DNA of 64,000 nucleotides from Kordia sp050633145 (GTDB lineage: Bacteria > Bacteroidota > Bacteroidia > Flavobacteriales > Flavobacteriaceae): assembly GCF_050633145.1 (NCBI RefSeq), contig NZ_JBOEFY010000035.1, positions 62,001 through 126,000 of the forward strand, read 5' to 3'. This document shows positions 25,286 through 34,553 of this stretch, piece after piece. Each line of letters starts with the position of its first letter. Positions within the stretch are counted from its first letter, which is position 1. The notes under the pieces are model-generated. The model had not been told where the DNA came from and did no database searches. It saw nothing but the letters and a program-made list of their open reading frames with translations. A program made the translations under genes and the position numbers.

Positions 25286-25415
25286 ATGCTAAAAATAAGT
25301 AAATAATCTAATTATTTATATGTTATTGTTAGTTATGCATTTAAAAAAATAAAAGAATGTTATTAGATACAATTGATCCGTCCTAAACTAGGTTTATGAG
25401 TTTTAAATACATAAC

Positions 25416-25449
25416 AAAAAACCAGCGAAGCTAACTTTGCTGGTTTTTT
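25416..25449 (-). terminator. Intrinsic terminator after the S41-like gene
   Basis: AAAAACCAGCGAAG pairs with CTTTGCTGGTTTTT around CTAA, with one G.T pair. T-runs follow on either strand. It lies 21 bp past the stop of 25470-27122, and on the other side upstream of the kinase gene at 25285. Confidence 0.88.
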
Positions 25450-25469
25450 ATCATGTATAAAATTAGGTG

Positions 25470-27122
25470 TTATTTCTTAATGTCTAAAAGTATTTTTTTA
25501 ACACTTTTCCCTATATCACCATCTGCATCCAGAGTGATAGTCTTATGAAGTAATTCTTTCGCTTTTTGAGTATTGCCTAATTTCAAATATGCTAGGCTTA
25601 AATTTTTATAGGTTATTGCTGAATTAGGAAATAACTGTAAAATCATTGAAAATACTTGAGTTGAAGCCTGTAACTGTTGCGTTCGACCACTTTGCAATAG
25701 AATGTTTCCTAACATGTTTAACTCTGTTTCAAAATCACAAAACGCATACAATGGATCTTGAATCATTTTTGAAAGTTCTTCAGCCAATTTTTGTGTTTGT
25801 CCAGATAAATACAAGCTTGTGATATAATCCATTGGCTTCGGTTTAAAATCTTTTTTGTTGAAAGTTAATGCTGCTTGTAATACAGGATCCTGATTGCTAG
25901 CATATTCATTAAAGCTCATCGTAACAGGAATACTAGGCGCTATCCAATCTGCATTTTCTAACGCAGGCTTATCTTGCCACCATAAATACGATAAAGAAAT
26001 ATCAATAGCACTGTTTGGTAGTGTTACAGGACGATTATCGCCCCAAAAGTTGATGTTTTCTGCTGTAGGTTCTCCCACAAAAATAACATTGGTGTAATTG
26101 TCTATTTCATTCACAAGGTTTTGACAAGCAGAGAAAGTTCGTTTTCCAATAATAACAAATAGCTTTCCTATTTTATTGATCTTTTCACATTTAATAATTT
26201 CTTTTATAACATCTTTATTTAAATAGTTATTTCCACCGCCATTTAAACGTAAATCAATCACTAATTTCTCTACATCATTCGTTTCTATTTCATTAAAAAC
26301 ACGTGCATAAAAATCCTTGGTACTTTCTTCGGCTTCATCTCTAATTCTACTATGTCTAACATACATTACTTTTTCTTTGGCTAAATATTCTGAGAAGTAA
26401 ATCTTATCTAATTTTTGTAAATACAGAGGTGTTATTGATTGATCTCTGGCATCTAACCAATTTTCATTTTGATGTACATAACCACGATGTGTAGGCACTC
26501 TTTTTCCTTTTTCCAATGCCGTAAAAGATTGGCTAAATGTTTTTCCATTTTTTTCTAAGGTAAGTGTTACGTTATTCTGAAGGGTTTTTGTTATTTTTTG
26601 AGCATGCAAGATTTCAGGATATCGGATATTATTAATTCCGTAGGCTTTAAAAAATTGCGAATTCTCTGCTTCTACTGTCGGTTCAATTGCTTTTAGAACT
26701 TCTGAAATTGGCTTCCCTTCTATCGCTATGACTTTAGCTCCAACAGCTTCTGGATAGTTTTTGTGCGCTCCTTGAATATAAATTCCATCATTAAAGTGAT
26801 CTAAATTGAAAGGTAACTGTGAAAACTCAAATGGCTTTTGATGAAAACTGATATATGTATGCCCGTATTTGAATAATGATAGCAGTCGAGAAACTCCAAC
26901 AATAATTTCGTGTTCTTGTAAGTTCGGAATGTCCTTGTATAGAGTTTCTACTTCTGCATCAAAGATGTCTTTAGTTGTTTTTACAAAAAGATGCGAATAC
27001 TCATTATGTATGGTGTTTTGAATAAAACGAAGGTCTTCTTGCCATTGCGCTTTGGTTAAAGTCTCTTGTGACCATAGTTGAAAAGATAGAAATAGACTGA
27101 GGATGATTAGTGTTTTTTTCAT
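25470..27122 (-). CDS. S41-like (tail-specific) peptidase with C-terminal TPRs
   Basis: A 550-residue exported protein with signal peptide MKKTLIILSLFLSFQLWSQ. The C-terminal-processing-peptidase (S41) fold is visible: an N-terminal helical region with FKYGHTYISF, a PDZ-like part (VGAKVIAIEGKPISEV), the core strand KLVIDLRLNGGGNN and the nucleophile region IGKRTFSACQNLVNEI, where Ser is followed by Ala as in this family. Residues about 470-550 are TPR-like (AITYKNLSLAYLKLGNTQKA). It probably cleaves peptides in the periplasm. It is followed by a good terminator and preceded by the M20 gene, 68 bp away on the same strand. Confidence 0.85.
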   Translation of the reverse strand: MKKTLIILSLFLSFQLWSQETLTKAQWQEDLRFIQNTIHNEYSHLFVKTTKDIFDAEVETLYKDIPNLQEHEIIVGVSRLLSLFKYGHTYISFHQKPFEFSQLPFNLDHFNDGIYIQGAHKNYPEAVGAKVIAIEGKPISEVLKAIEPTVEAENSQFFKAYGINNIRYPEILHAQKITKTLQNNVTLTLEKNGKTFSQSFTALEKGKRVPTHRGYVHQNENWLDARDQSITPLYLQKLDKIYFSEYLAKEKVMYVRHSRIRDEAEESTKDFYARVFNEIETNDVEKLVIDLRLNGGGNNYLNKDVIKEIIKCEKINKIGKLFVIIGKRTFSACQNLVNEIDNYTNVIFVGEPTAENINFWGDNRPVTLPNSAIDISLSYLWWQDKPALENADWIAPSIPVTMSFNEYASNQDPVLQAALTFNKKDFKPKPMDYITSLYLSGQTQKLAEELSKMIQDPLYAFCDFETELNMLGNILLQSGRTQQLQASTQVFSMILQLFPNSAITYKNLSLAYLKLGNTQKAKELLHKTITLDADGDIGKSVKKILLDIKK

Positions 27123-27190
27123 GATGTTATTTTTTTAGCTGAATTTAGTTCAGAAGTTATAATTGAATTGATGAATTAAAAGTGATTTAT

Positions 27191-28477
27191 TTATTTGCTG
27201 TTAGCTCTTTCTAAGATTAGAGCAGCAAAAGATTGTACGCCATATTTTATGGTTGTTTCATCTACAGCAAAGTTTGGAGTATGTGGCATAGAAACAATTC
27301 CTTTTTCAACATTAGATCCTCCTAAGAAAAAGAATACGCCTGGTACTTTTTGTTGATAATACAAAAAGTCTTCTCCAAAATACGGAGCTTGTCCGTAGAG
27401 CGGCGCTAACATTTTTTTGGTATAAAAGCTAGCAATTGTTTGTGATGCAATTTTTGTGAGTTCAGGATCATTTAAAGGAGTTCCTGAGTAATCTTTTGCA
27501 TATTCAATGGAGATGAAAGAATCTTTAAATTTAGAATCAAGGATTTGTTTTTTGATTTCAAAAGGTAAACTATTCACCCTTTTTATATCTGTTTCTAGGA
27601 AACTCGCATTATAAAAAGTATCCTCTTTTTCAGTAGTTAGCCTTCCTCCTTGTAAAATGAAGTAATCTTTAAAAATGGTTTCTTTGTTTGTCAATCCTAC
27701 TTTAGAATCTGATATTTTATTGATGATGTCCCAAGGAGAACCGTTTTGCTCAATAGTACGAACCAAACCTTTTACTATAGCATTCATAAAGCTTTCCAAC
27801 TCTTTTTTATTGGTGTTTGGCTTGAATTTTACTTGAAGTGTTTTTTGATACGCAAATAATTCATTAGCTTTCACATTGATCACTCCTGATGCTTCTGGTC
27901 CAATATGCAATCCGTAAATTTCATCTGGTTGAATTATATCAAATAAACCATCTGCAATCATATCTTTTGCGCCTGTAAAAGTCTCCTCTGCTGGCTGAAA
28001 AATAAAGTAAACCGTTCCTTCTAGGTTTTCTTTTTGTTGTGATAAAACATTGGCTATTCCCAAAGCGATTGTCGTATGAACATCATGACCGCAAATATGT
28101 CGTATGCCTTTATTTTGAGATTTAAAGTCAACAACATCGGGATCATCTGTTTTTATAGCATCCATATCTGCTCTCCAAGCAATATTTCTTCCTTTTTTTC
28201 CACCTTTAAGAATTCCTACAACTCCATTTCCGCCTATATTCGTTTTTACTTCTAAACCTAAATTCCGTAAATAGTCAGCTACAATTTGAGACGTTCTTTT
28301 TTCTTGTTTCGAGAGCTCTGGATTTACATGTAAATCCCTTCTTATTTTAACTAAGCTGCTATAAATGGCATCCGTTTGTTTTTCTATTTGTTGAAAGTTG
28401 CTGGTGTTTTTGTCACATTGTGTGCAAAGTATTCCAGTAGTAAGTAGCAGTAATAGTAGTATCGATTTTAATTTCAT
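27191..28477 (-). CDS. M20 family amidohydrolase, putative lipoprotein
   Basis: A 428-residue metallo-amidohydrolase of the M20D/hippurate hydrolase group. Metal-site motifs are intact: WRADMDAI, HICGHDVHTT, FQPAEETFTGA and the C-terminal MPHTPNFAVDE. The N terminus (KLKSILLLLLLTTGILCTQC) is a signal peptide ending in a Cys that could be lipidated. It likely removes acyl or amino-acid groups from amides in the periplasm. It is followed by the S41-like gene on the same strand and preceded by a LytTR/LytS pair. Direct repeats 68-98 bp upstream look like a LytTR binding site, so the neighbouring pair may control it. Confidence 0.9.
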   Translation of the reverse strand: MKLKSILLLLLLTTGILCTQCDKNTSNFQQIEKQTDAIYSSLVKIRRDLHVNPELSKQEKRTSQIVADYLRNLGLEVKTNIGGNGVVGILKGGKKGRNIAWRADMDAIKTDDPDVVDFKSQNKGIRHICGHDVHTTIALGIANVLSQQKENLEGTVYFIFQPAEETFTGAKDMIADGLFDIIQPDEIYGLHIGPEASGVINVKANELFAYQKTLQVKFKPNTNKKELESFMNAIVKGLVRTIEQNGSPWDIINKISDSKVGLTNKETIFKDYFILQGGRLTTEKEDTFYNASFLETDIKRVNSLPFEIKKQILDSKFKDSFISIEYAKDYSGTPLNDPELTKIASQTIASFYTKKMLAPLYGQAPYFGEDFLYYQQKVPGVFFFLGGSNVEKGIVSMPHTPNFAVDETTIKYGVQSFAALILERANSK

Positions 28478-28544
28478 GATATAGTTTGTTTGTTATTATA
28501 TCACAAAGATTGCCTTATTATACCGTTAGAAATAGTGCTTTTTG

Positions 28545-28575
28545 TTGAAGTGTCGTATTTGATATTTGAATCGTC
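28545..28575 (-). promoter_or_regulatory. Direct-repeat regulatory site (LytTR-like) upstream of the M20 gene
   Basis: On the gene's strand, TGACGATTCAA and CGACACTTCAA are 21 bp apart (plus-strand TTGAA at 28545 and 28566). Orientation and spacing match the sites at 9274-9305 and 39568-39598. Confidence 0.5.
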
Positions 28576-28584
28576 ACAGGAACA

Positions 28585-29340
28585 TTATTTGTTCATCCAA
28601 TCCTTAAAATTACTGGTCTTTTGCCTACTTACAACAAACTCTTGATCCCTTGAATTTGTTACTTGTAACTTTACACGATGGTTAAAATAAGGTGCTATTT
28701 TTTCTATGGAGTTTTTAGCGATAATTTGCCCTCTATTAATTCTATAAAATGCAGTATCGTCTAGCGAATCATATAATTGATCTATCGTCTCATCTATAAT
28801 GTATCGTTTGTTGTGAGTAACTCCAAAAGTGATGCTATCTTGAGAATAAATATACAACAGCGCCGATGTTTTTATTTGAACAAAACCACTTCCTTCTTTA
28901 ACGAGTATTCCGGTGCGTTTTTTGGGCGCTTGCATGCTTTGAAGAAGGCTTTTTAAAAGTGCAGGATCTACTTGAGAAGTTGTAGCATTAGATTTTTTAA
29001 ATTTGTTTAATGCTACACCCAATTCGTCTTGTTGAATAGGCTTTAGCAGGTAATCTACACTATTTACTTTAAAGGCTTGAATGGCATATTCATCAAAAGC
29101 AGTTGTAAAAATAATTGGCGCAACCACTTCTACTTTCTGAAATATTTCAAAACTCAATCCGTCTGCTAATTGAATATCCATAAAAACTAAATCTGGCGCA
29201 GTGTTTTTTGTAAACCAAACTATTGCATCTTCAACAGTATCAATAATATCTAGCAACTGAAAATTGAAAGCGCTTTTAGTTAATAAGTTTTGTAATTGAC
29301 TCGCTGCACGTGATTCATCTTCAATGATTAGTATTTGCAT
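28585..29340 (-). CDS. LytTR response regulator (pair A)
   Basis: A 251-residue regulator. The receiver domain has the acidic pocket IIEDE, phospho-Asp55 in LVFMDIQLADG, the Thr region IIFTTAFDEYA and Lys in DYLLKPI. Residues about 145-250 are a LytTR DNA-binding domain (KIAPYFNHRVKLQV, VVSRQKTSNFKDWM at the end). It overlaps the kinase gene upstream by 20 bp, so the two are coupled. LADG in place of LPxxxG after the phospho-Asp is shared with the regulator of pair C (42206-42994), marking a subfamily. Confidence 0.95.
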   Translation of the reverse strand: MQILIIEDESRAASQLQNLLTKSAFNFQLLDIIDTVEDAIVWFTKNTAPDLVFMDIQLADGLSFEIFQKVEVVAPIIFTTAFDEYAIQAFKVNSVDYLLKPIQQDELGVALNKFKKSNATTSQVDPALLKSLLQSMQAPKKRTGILVKEGSGFVQIKTSALLYIYSQDSITFGVTHNKRYIIDETIDQLYDSLDDTAFYRINRGQIIAKNSIEKIAPYFNHRVKLQVTNSRDQEFVVSRQKTSNFKDWMNK

Positions 29341-30415
29341 AATTTTTCTTTTGATCAGATAATTTTAATAAGGGTAATGAAACAGTAAATTGATTTCCAT
29401 CGTTTGTAATTTCAGGGAGTTTGTTTGAAATTAATGCATATCGCTGCTCAATATTTTTCAATCCAATTTTTGTAGAGGGAACTTTTGTCGATTTTGTTTG
29501 AATTTTGTTGTGAACGACTAAAAAATCATCTTTAATTGTTACTGTTATGAGTAATGGTTTTGCTCTAGAAACTATATTGTGTTTGATAGCATTTTCTATT
29601 AATAGTTGCAAACTCATCGGCACTATCATAGCAGTTAATTTATTCGCTGGAATATTCCAGTTCATTTGTAGATTGCTTCCAAATCTTTCGGACTGAATAT
29701 ACACATAGGCTTTGGTGAATTTTAACTCCTTTTCGATGGAAGTCAAATTAGTGTTTCCAGATTCTAATATAAAACGGTATACATTAGACAGATTATCAAC
29801 AAAATCTTTTGCATGTTCTTTAGGATCTTGATCGATAATATCTCGTAATGTATTTAAACTATTGAATAAAAAGTGTGGTTGTGCCTGATTGCGCAAGGTA
29901 TCTAGTTGCGCTTGAATCATGATTTGTTTTGCCTGCTCTTCTTCTCTAATTGATTTTTTTAGTCGTATATAATAATAAACAGCTTCATAAATTGCCATTG
30001 TCATAATAATGATTAAAAAAATAGGTAAAAGAACCTTTAATAGTACCATGTGACTGGAACTGTATCCCAAAAAAATGAAAAATTTTGCAAGCAAAAATCC
30101 CATTGTAACGTCAACAACTAGTATCACACTAATAATTGCAATAAGCAGGAAAATAATACGTTTCAAATCGTCTTTAAAATCGGGATACTTTTTCCGCAAA
30201 AAAATCAAAATAGATCGTATGATACACCAATCACAGATTGTGGAAACTAATGCGGCAAACCAACCGATAAGTACTAGGTCTATAGATTCTCTTTCTGATG
30301 GATTATTAAATAGATAGTTTGCTATAATACTTATAGTAAGAATACCTATTATACAAAACCAGATATCATTAAACCCTAAATATTGTATGCGTCTTTTTTT
30401 GTTAAGTAATCTCAT
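29321..30415 (-). CDS. LytS-type sensor histidine kinase (pair A)
   Basis: A 364-residue membrane kinase with four predicted transmembrane helices in the first 145 residues, a coiled coil, and the His_kinase motif QAQPHFLFNSLNTL (His181). The HATPase N box is SLQLLIENAIKHN; the domain ends with IGLKNIEQRYAL and a Leu-rich strand. No periplasmic sensor domain is present, so the signal probably enters through the membrane helices. It is co-transcribed with the LytTR regulator 28585-29340. It is closest in motif detail to the kinase of pair C. Confidence 0.94.
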   Translation of the reverse strand: MRLLNKKRRIQYLGFNDIWFCIIGILTISIIANYLFNNPSERESIDLVLIGWFAALVSTICDWCIIRSILIFLRKKYPDFKDDLKRIIFLLIAIISVILVVDVTMGFLLAKFFIFLGYSSSHMVLLKVLLPIFLIIIMTMAIYEAVYYYIRLKKSIREEEQAKQIMIQAQLDTLRNQAQPHFLFNSLNTLRDIIDQDPKEHAKDFVDNLSNVYRFILESGNTNLTSIEKELKFTKAYVYIQSERFGSNLQMNWNIPANKLTAMIVPMSLQLLIENAIKHNIVSRAKPLLITVTIKDDFLVVHNKIQTKSTKVPSTKIGLKNIEQRYALISNKLPEITNDGNQFTVSLPLLKLSDQKKNYANTNH

Positions 30416-30625
30416 GAATTTTAAACTGATTAGTAGAGTCTCTTAATTTGCTTCACAACGAATAACGGGATTATTTGAATACCGTGCAATCTAAAAATAT
30501 GAGCAATACAAAAGTCTCTGCCTATAATTACTATTTTTAATATTTAATTAATCATCAAATATGTAATTATTAGAAACAGTATAAAATAAAATTCCTTTGA
30601 AACGTCGTAAAATGTTTTTGAATTG

Positions 30626-31510
30626 TTATTGTTTTGGTCTAAGATTTTCAATCACCTGAGCATCTACCCAAAATATGTCTACATTATCGTAATTGTCTGG
30701 AGTCATATTTCTATTGAAAAAAAGGTATTTCCCATCTGGTGTCACACAGGCAACTGCTTCCCAACCTGAAGTATTTATTTTATTTCCCATGTTAATAGCT
30801 TCACCCCATGAACCATCTTGTTGTTTAAAACTGATATAGATATCAGAATCACCATATCCACTATCTCTTTCACCATCCCAAATTAAATACGATTCATCTG
30901 GTGCGATAAAAGGATGTGCGTTCATTTTTCCTGTATTAATTTGTTTGCCAAATGCTTTTGGCTCTTCTCGTTTTCCATCTATGAGTTGTGAATAACGAAT
31001 AACGCCATCTCCATTAGGCATACCTATCTCATCAAAAACATACGTTCCTTTGGAAGAAGTCGTAAGCCGCATAATTTGTATTTCTTGAAAAGACGAGTCC
31101 AGTTTTTTTAATTCAGACCAATCACCAGTTTGAGTACGTTCTTTATATCGTCTGCCCAAATGCATAGTCTTACCATCTGGACTGATAAAAGGAGTACCTT
31201 TTCTAGGTGATACAATTGACTCTTGCCATTGATTGTTTTTATTTTGGAAAACTACTAGTTCTTGTTTTTTAGTTTCCGCATTGTTTCTAATAAAATAGAA
31301 CTCTTTTAAATCTGGTGTAAAAACGCCACTAACTTCCCAACCATCAGTAGTAACCATACCTGGTGCAAAAATTTCTGGAGTTAAACCCGGTGGTTTTTGT
31401 CCAAGATATAGATTTTCTGTAGTTGATGAGTTATCATCTTTTGAATGCTTTTTTTTAGTATCACAGGCACTTAAAAATACAAGCACTAAAATAAAACACA
31501 TTTTTTTCAT
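30626..31510 (-). CDS. PD40-repeat lipoprotein with YLGQK motif
   Basis: A 294-residue lipoprotein (lipobox LSAC, Cys16). After a Lys/Ser linker comes LYLGQKPPGLTPEIFAPG, followed by WD40-like PD40 repeats marked by phrases such as FTPDLKEFYFIRN, FISPDGKTMHLGR, FIAPDESYLIWDG and VTPDGKYLFFNRN. This gives a TolB-like beta propeller. Such proteins bind partners or ligands at the outer membrane; no enzymatic residues are evident. It overlaps the preceding paralogue by 4 bp (ATGA). The YLGQK motif is shared with 31507-32454 and 39660-41120. Confidence 0.85.
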   Translation of the reverse strand: MKKMCFILVLVFLSACDTKKKHSKDDNSSTTENLYLGQKPPGLTPEIFAPGMVTTDGWEVSGVFTPDLKEFYFIRNNAETKKQELVVFQNKNNQWQESIVSPRKGTPFISPDGKTMHLGRRYKERTQTGDWSELKKLDSSFQEIQIMRLTTSSKGTYVFDEIGMPNGDGVIRYSQLIDGKREEPKAFGKQINTGKMNAHPFIAPDESYLIWDGERDSGYGDSDIYISFKQQDGSWGEAINMGNKINTSGWEAVACVTPDGKYLFFNRNMTPDNYDNVDIFWVDAQVIENLRPKQ

Positions 31511-32454
31511 CGTTCTAAATTTTTAAAATACGTTGTTTTTAACTTGCTGATAATTTCTGTACTTACCCAATAAAAGTTTGATAAACCTCCTTCTTCGTTA
31601 TACCGACCAAAGAATAAATACTTTCCATCAGGAGTAATACTAGGGCATGTTTCAGGAAAATTAGAATTCACTTCACTTCCAAGATTAATTTTTTTTGACC
31701 ATGTTCCATCTTTCTTCTTAAAATAGACATAAATATCACTTTGTCTTTGACTATCTTTTTTGTTTCGCGCATTTACGACTAAATAATCTTGTGATGGAGA
31801 AATAAAACCGTGAAAACCAAATTCAATTCCAACTTCGTGTACTTCTGGAAATTTTCCATTTTTGTTAGGAGCATAATACATTTTTCGTTTTGACACATTG
31901 GTATAATAAAGATCTCCATTTTTTGCTTGATTCGAATAAAAAACGAAATCTTCATTTATAGGAGAATCAAGTTGTTTTGCATTACTCCATGAATTCCCAA
32001 GACGGTTTACATACCAAGCTTTTACCGATTCTTTATGGTGAGGCAATGTAAATTCGTCATGAGCTGTAAAATATATCTTATCACCATTAGGATTCACAAA
32101 CGGATGCATTTCTCCAGCTTTTTCACCTTTTGTGAAATTTGCTTTTTTAGGAGTTGTCCAATTTTCCTCTTCCAGTTTTGAAAAATAGATGCTTGGGTCT
32201 TCGTCTTTTATATTAGCTGAGAAATATACTTCATCTAAATTTGGAGAAAACGAGATGCCGTGCTCATATCTTCCATTTACTGAAATAATTCCAGGAGCAA
32301 AAATTTCTGGGATTGAACCTGGTGGCTTTTGTCCAAGATAGGTTTCTCCTGTAATTGATGCATCGCTATGATTTGCTTTCTGTTTTGTCGTGTTACAAGC
32401 ATTAAGTAATAGTACCAATACAAGTGTTAAAAGGATAAAGTTGTAATTTTTCAT
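31507..32454 (-). CDS. PD40-repeat lipoprotein with YLGQK motif
   Basis: A 315-residue lipoprotein (lipobox LNAC, Cys20) and paralogue of the next gene. TYLGQKPPGSIPEIFAPG opens the mature part, then PD40 repeats follow (FSPNLDEVYFSA, VNPNGDKIYFTA, ISPSQDYLVVNA, ITPDGKYLFFGRY). Its signal peptide is nearly the same as that of the esterase at 36465-37622, though the mature proteins differ. It lies between that esterase/beta-lactamase group and the second PD40 gene, on one strand with short gaps, so an operon 36422 to 30626 is likely. Confidence 0.85.
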   Translation of the reverse strand: MKNYNFILLTLVLVLLLNACNTTKQKANHSDASITGETYLGQKPPGSIPEIFAPGIISVNGRYEHGISFSPNLDEVYFSANIKDEDPSIYFSKLEEENWTTPKKANFTKGEKAGEMHPFVNPNGDKIYFTAHDEFTLPHHKESVKAWYVNRLGNSWSNAKQLDSPINEDFVFYSNQAKNGDLYYTNVSKRKMYYAPNKNGKFPEVHEVGIEFGFHGFISPSQDYLVVNARNKKDSQRQSDIYVYFKKKDGTWSKKINLGSEVNSNFPETCPSITPDGKYLFFGRYNEEGGLSNFYWVSTEIISKLKTTYFKNLER

Positions 32455-32480
32455 TGTTTAGATTTCTATGATATTTGCTA

Positions 32481-34466
32481 CTACTTAACAAAAGCAGGTA
32501 TAATGGTTTCAGAAATTTGAGTCATTATTTTATCTTCTCCATCATGCCCAGAAATTACAATTGTTAAATCAAGTTCTTCGATCACTATTACACGTTGTCC
32601 ACCGCCTCCCCAAGCAAATGTAGTATCATAACTTTTTTGACCTACTTTTACGAGTGTTTGATACCAAAAATAACCGTAACGATAGTCTTTTGGCATCCAA
32701 TCTTGAGTAGGATTTACAATGCCACTGGTAGCTTTGTCAAGATATGCTGTAGAAATAAGCTGTTCGCCGTTTAACTTACCATTATTGAGAACCAAATTAC
32801 CCAATTTAACCATGTCACGAGACATGATCCTTGCACGCCAACCAGCTTGTGGCAAACCGCTAATATGAGTTGACCATTTATAATTTGTAATGCCTAATTT
32901 GTCAAGCAGCTCCGTTTTAATGAAATCCTCAGCCGTTCCAGGAACAACTGCGTCAATGACTGTCATTACTAACATTGGGTTGAAATTACCATATAAATAC
33001 GCCTGAGACTCATCGGTTATAGGTTCACTTTGCTCCAAAAGCGTCTGAACGAGTCCTTGACCTTTTAATCGAACGGAATCATTCTCAATTTCTTTCCATT
33101 TGTCTCTATCTATAGTCAATCCTCCGTGCATGGTTAATGCCTTATGAAGGGTGATTTTTTCGGCGCCTTTCACTATTTTTTTAGGATCTATATCTTTTAG
33201 AAAATTAATCAAAGGTTTATCAAGATCTTCCATTGATAAATAGCCCATTTGAATAGCTCTACCCAAAACCAAACTCGTATACGCTTTTACAGCTGATGCT
33301 TGTCCATGAGGTAAGTTGATACGGCCTTTTTTATAGTAGGATTCAAAAACTAATTTGTTTTTATGTGAAATGAGTAGCGCATCATAACTTCCATGTTTGC
33401 CATCAAAAATTTCTTGAGATAATTTAAGGATTGCTTTTCGATCATTTTCATTCACAGGCAATTCACCTACTGAAATTCCATCTTTTCTATCTTCTGGTGT
33501 TGTATTTACAAATGCATTATTAAGGTGCGGAATATCCCAGAATGAGACCTCATAATTGTCACTTGAAACATGACTCATTAAGGATGATAGCCAAGCTATA
33601 CTACTAACTGCTGTCGCTGGGAATGCAGTTCCATGATTCCCATCAATCACTTCTTTTTGTACGGACAAACCATTATCTCTTCTACCTTTTAGTAGTTTAA
33701 TAAACGCTTCGATAGGTTCCACCATGTCTTTTTCTAATGAACCGTATGAAATAAAAACATTGGCATTCAGGCTTGAGTTTTTATTTGACGCCTCGTAAGG
33801 ACCGAATTTCGTATTAAGTTCGGATAGATACGAAACTTCATTTTTGATCGATGGACTGCCAATTATATAATTAGTAAAGGTATCGGGTTGAGTTAATAGT
33901 ACATAAGCCCCAAATTCGCCTCCCATAGAATAACCAAAATACGTGCGACTGTTTGGATCAGTTCGATACATATTTTCAACATAGGTAAAGACATCATTGC
34001 GAATAAAGTTTAAATGTTTTTTTCCTTGCCCTAATTGATATTTTTTTTGAATTTTAGGTTTATTTGATTCACGAAAACTATAATCTCGGAATCGACTCAC
34101 ATGCGCTCCTCTTTCTTTTATTAGGTCTTTATTTATATCTAATTGCCAAGAAATTCCAACTAAAATAACATCTTCTAGCATGTATTCGGTAGCTCCAGAT
34201 AGCATTTCGACATGCCACATAGCATCCGTGTAATAAATGACAGGATACGTTTTGTTTTTGTCCTCTGAATAATCTTCTGGCAACTTTATATAAAGCTCAT
34301 AGTTTCTTTCTGTCTTAGTATCTTTTATTGGAATTACCTGTATATGTGGTAATACTAAGGAAGATACTTCTCCATTTGATGCACGTTCTTTTACACTATT
34401 TTCCTGAGCAAAAGCAGTATTTGCAAGAATAGTGATTAACAATACGAATAATTTAATAGCTTTCAT
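32481..34466 (-). CDS. Esterase - beta-lactamase-fold serine hydrolase fusion
   Basis: A 661-residue exported protein with signal peptide ending TAFAQ. Residues about 40-295 are an Esterase D/enterobactin-esterase-like alpha/beta hydrolase with nucleophile Ser180 in FGYSMGGEFG and a likely base in GNHGTAF (His278). Residues about 335-661 are a class C beta-lactamase-type domain with nucleophile motif SAVK (391-394), a Tyr/Asn motif in YLYGNFNPML and a C-terminal WGGGGQRVIVI strand. Both halves appear active. One polypeptide with two serine hydrolases suggests sequential removal of ester or amide groups from one substrate. It lies between PD40 lipoprotein and pseudo-beta-lactamase genes. Confidence 0.85.
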   Translation of the reverse strand: MKAIKLFVLLITILANTAFAQENSVKERASNGEVSSLVLPHIQVIPIKDTKTERNYELYIKLPEDYSEDKNKTYPVIYYTDAMWHVEMLSGATEYMLEDVILVGISWQLDINKDLIKERGAHVSRFRDYSFRESNKPKIQKKYQLGQGKKHLNFIRNDVFTYVENMYRTDPNSRTYFGYSMGGEFGAYVLLTQPDTFTNYIIGSPSIKNEVSYLSELNTKFGPYEASNKNSSLNANVFISYGSLEKDMVEPIEAFIKLLKGRRDNGLSVQKEVIDGNHGTAFPATAVSSIAWLSSLMSHVSSDNYEVSFWDIPHLNNAFVNTTPEDRKDGISVGELPVNENDRKAILKLSQEIFDGKHGSYDALLISHKNKLVFESYYKKGRINLPHGQASAVKAYTSLVLGRAIQMGYLSMEDLDKPLINFLKDIDPKKIVKGAEKITLHKALTMHGGLTIDRDKWKEIENDSVRLKGQGLVQTLLEQSEPITDESQAYLYGNFNPMLVMTVIDAVVPGTAEDFIKTELLDKLGITNYKWSTHISGLPQAGWRARIMSRDMVKLGNLVLNNGKLNGEQLISTAYLDKATSGIVNPTQDWMPKDYRYGYFWYQTLVKVGQKSYDTTFAWGGGGQRVIVIEELDLTIVISGHDGEDKIMTQISETIIPAFVK

Positions 34467-34553
34467 GTGTATCTTCTTTTAGTAATAATATGTTGTTATG
34501 TTTTTTATAATTTTAATTTATGAATCAAATCCGTAAATAGATGAAAGTTCATT

